Shown here piece by piece: positions 13,309 through 13,784 of a stretch of DNA of 13,784 nt (the first letter of the stretch is position 1; every line of letters starts with the position of its first letter). The DNA is from DAOUCP01 sp034432155 (GTDB taxonomy: Bacteria; Chloroflexota; Anaerolineae; Epilineales; Epilineaceae). The stretch lies in NCBI GenBank assembly GCA_034432155.1, contig DAOUCP010000105.1, positions 1 through 13,784 on the forward strand, given 5' to 3'. The translations under genes and the position numbers were made by a program. The notes beneath the pieces are model-generated. The model had not been told where the DNA came from and searched no databases. It worked only from the letters and a program-made list of their open reading frames with translations.

Positions 13309-13784
13309 AGGAGATGCCACGACAGCCAGCGCGTTGGTTTCTGGAATGGGTTCTTCGAACGGAGGAAAGCGAACTGGATTGCGCCGGGCTGTTGGCGATC
13401 GTCGACCGCTTCGTCGACCATCGCGTGCGGGGCACGCCGTCGGAGGCGGTGTTTGCCCAGGTGCCCCTTCACTTGCGCCAGTGTCCCGATTGCGCCGAGC
13501 TCGTGGCCGCGCTCACGGAGATGGTCAGGCTGGAAGAAGCGGGAGCGCTTCCGTCCGTGGATGCATTGTGGGCCGAGCTGCATCTTCGCGCGGACGCTCC
13601 ACCCAAGGCTCAGCCAAGTTTGGCCGAACGCCAAGTCTCTGACCGCCGACGGCCTTTCTTGGCCGCGAAGACGCGCCTGCTGCGCCTTGGCCGCTGGCGT
13701 CCGGCAGCCCCCTGGTGGCCGCTGTCGGCCGTTCTGGCCATGGCTCTCGTCGCGGTCGCCCTTGGCTGGTGGCACTCGGAGCAC
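13305..13784 (+). CDS. Zinc-finger anti-sigma factor, membrane-anchored, C-terminus cut by window edge
   Basis: A probable anti-sigma factor that would hold the neighbouring sigma factor inactive at the membrane. 160 residues are visible, open to the right edge. The ZAS-type zinc motif HxxxCxxC is His56-LRQ-Cys60-PD-Cys63, and Cys26 (LDCAGLLAIVDRFVD) may be the fourth ligand. A linker (about 85-135) ends in a single membrane segment at about 138-156 (WPLSAVLAMALVAVALGWW), after which the extracytoplasmic part is missing. ATG 13305 is chosen because no in-frame start lies upstream before a stop, an AGGA is eight bases upstream, and it overlaps the preceding short frame as ATGA; ATG 13314 is an alternative. 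The family call rests on the motif, membrane segment and gene order. What signal releases the sigma factor cannot be seen. Confidence 0.85.
   Translation, partial: MKEMPRQPARWFLEWVLRTEESELDCAGLLAIVDRFVDHRVRGTPSEAVFAQVPLHLRQCPDCAELVAALTEMVRLEEAGALPSVDALWAELHLRADAPPKAQPSLAERQVSDRRRPFLAAKTRLLRLGRWRPAAPWWPLSAVLAMALVAVALGWWHSEH

Noticed and set aside
1..13784. CRISPR arrays, tRNA or rRNA genes, insertion sequences, phage or defence genes
   Set aside because: I looked for regular direct repeats, tRNA-like cloverleaf segments and transposase or integrase motifs and saw none; the genes are housekeeping or secreted-enzyme types.

Overview
The window is a GC-rich, densely coding bacterial chromosome segment. 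Its eight complete genes, plus one partial gene at each edge, are mostly housekeeping functions with long-established families. The combination of a DUF3662-FHA protein, a membrane-anchored FHA protein, RodA/FtsW and a class B penicillin-binding protein points to an Actinobacteria-like or Chloroflexota-like cell-wall cluster. The missing kinase and phosphatase genes, the animal-type adenylosuccinate lyase and the tail of the secreted protease (LYLPWAG) make me favour Chloroflexota. This is an inference; no rRNA or other decisive marker is present.

Layout. Positions 1-1893 (minus strand): signal peptidase I (lepB), then 129 bases downstream a beta-ketoacyl-ACP synthase II (fabF) cut by the left edge. 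Positions 1894-2082: a divergent control region with a promoter for each direction and inverted repeats. Positions 2083-7544 (plus strand): a tightly packed operon fhaA-fhaB-rodA-pbpA-purB, with GTGA or ATGA overlaps at most junctions. Positions 7625-11146: a large secreted subtilisin-family protease with its own promoter, which lies across the end of purB. Positions 11169-12479: a tRNA nucleotidyltransferase/poly(A) polymerase family gene. Positions 12548-13784: an ECF-like sigma factor, a possible 19-codon mini-ORF, and a membrane-anchored zinc-finger protein (probable anti-sigma factor) cut by the right edge.

How the genes relate. fhaA-fhaB-rodA-pbpA form a peptidoglycan elongation module: a glycan polymerase, its transpeptidase partner and two phosphothreonine-reading proteins. 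purB is translationally coupled to pbpA but acts in purine synthesis. The sigma factor and zinc-finger protein look like a classic regulator/anti-regulator pair.

I found no CRISPR array, tRNA, rRNA, insertion sequence or phage gene, and no stretch above 300 bases without a gene. The most unusual pattern is that three gaps (fhaB-rodA, rodA-pbpA, sigma-anti-sigma) are each spanned by a 17-19-residue reading frame that ends in a 4-base overlap with the next start codon. These may be translational relays or chance. I do not see a clear new biological system.
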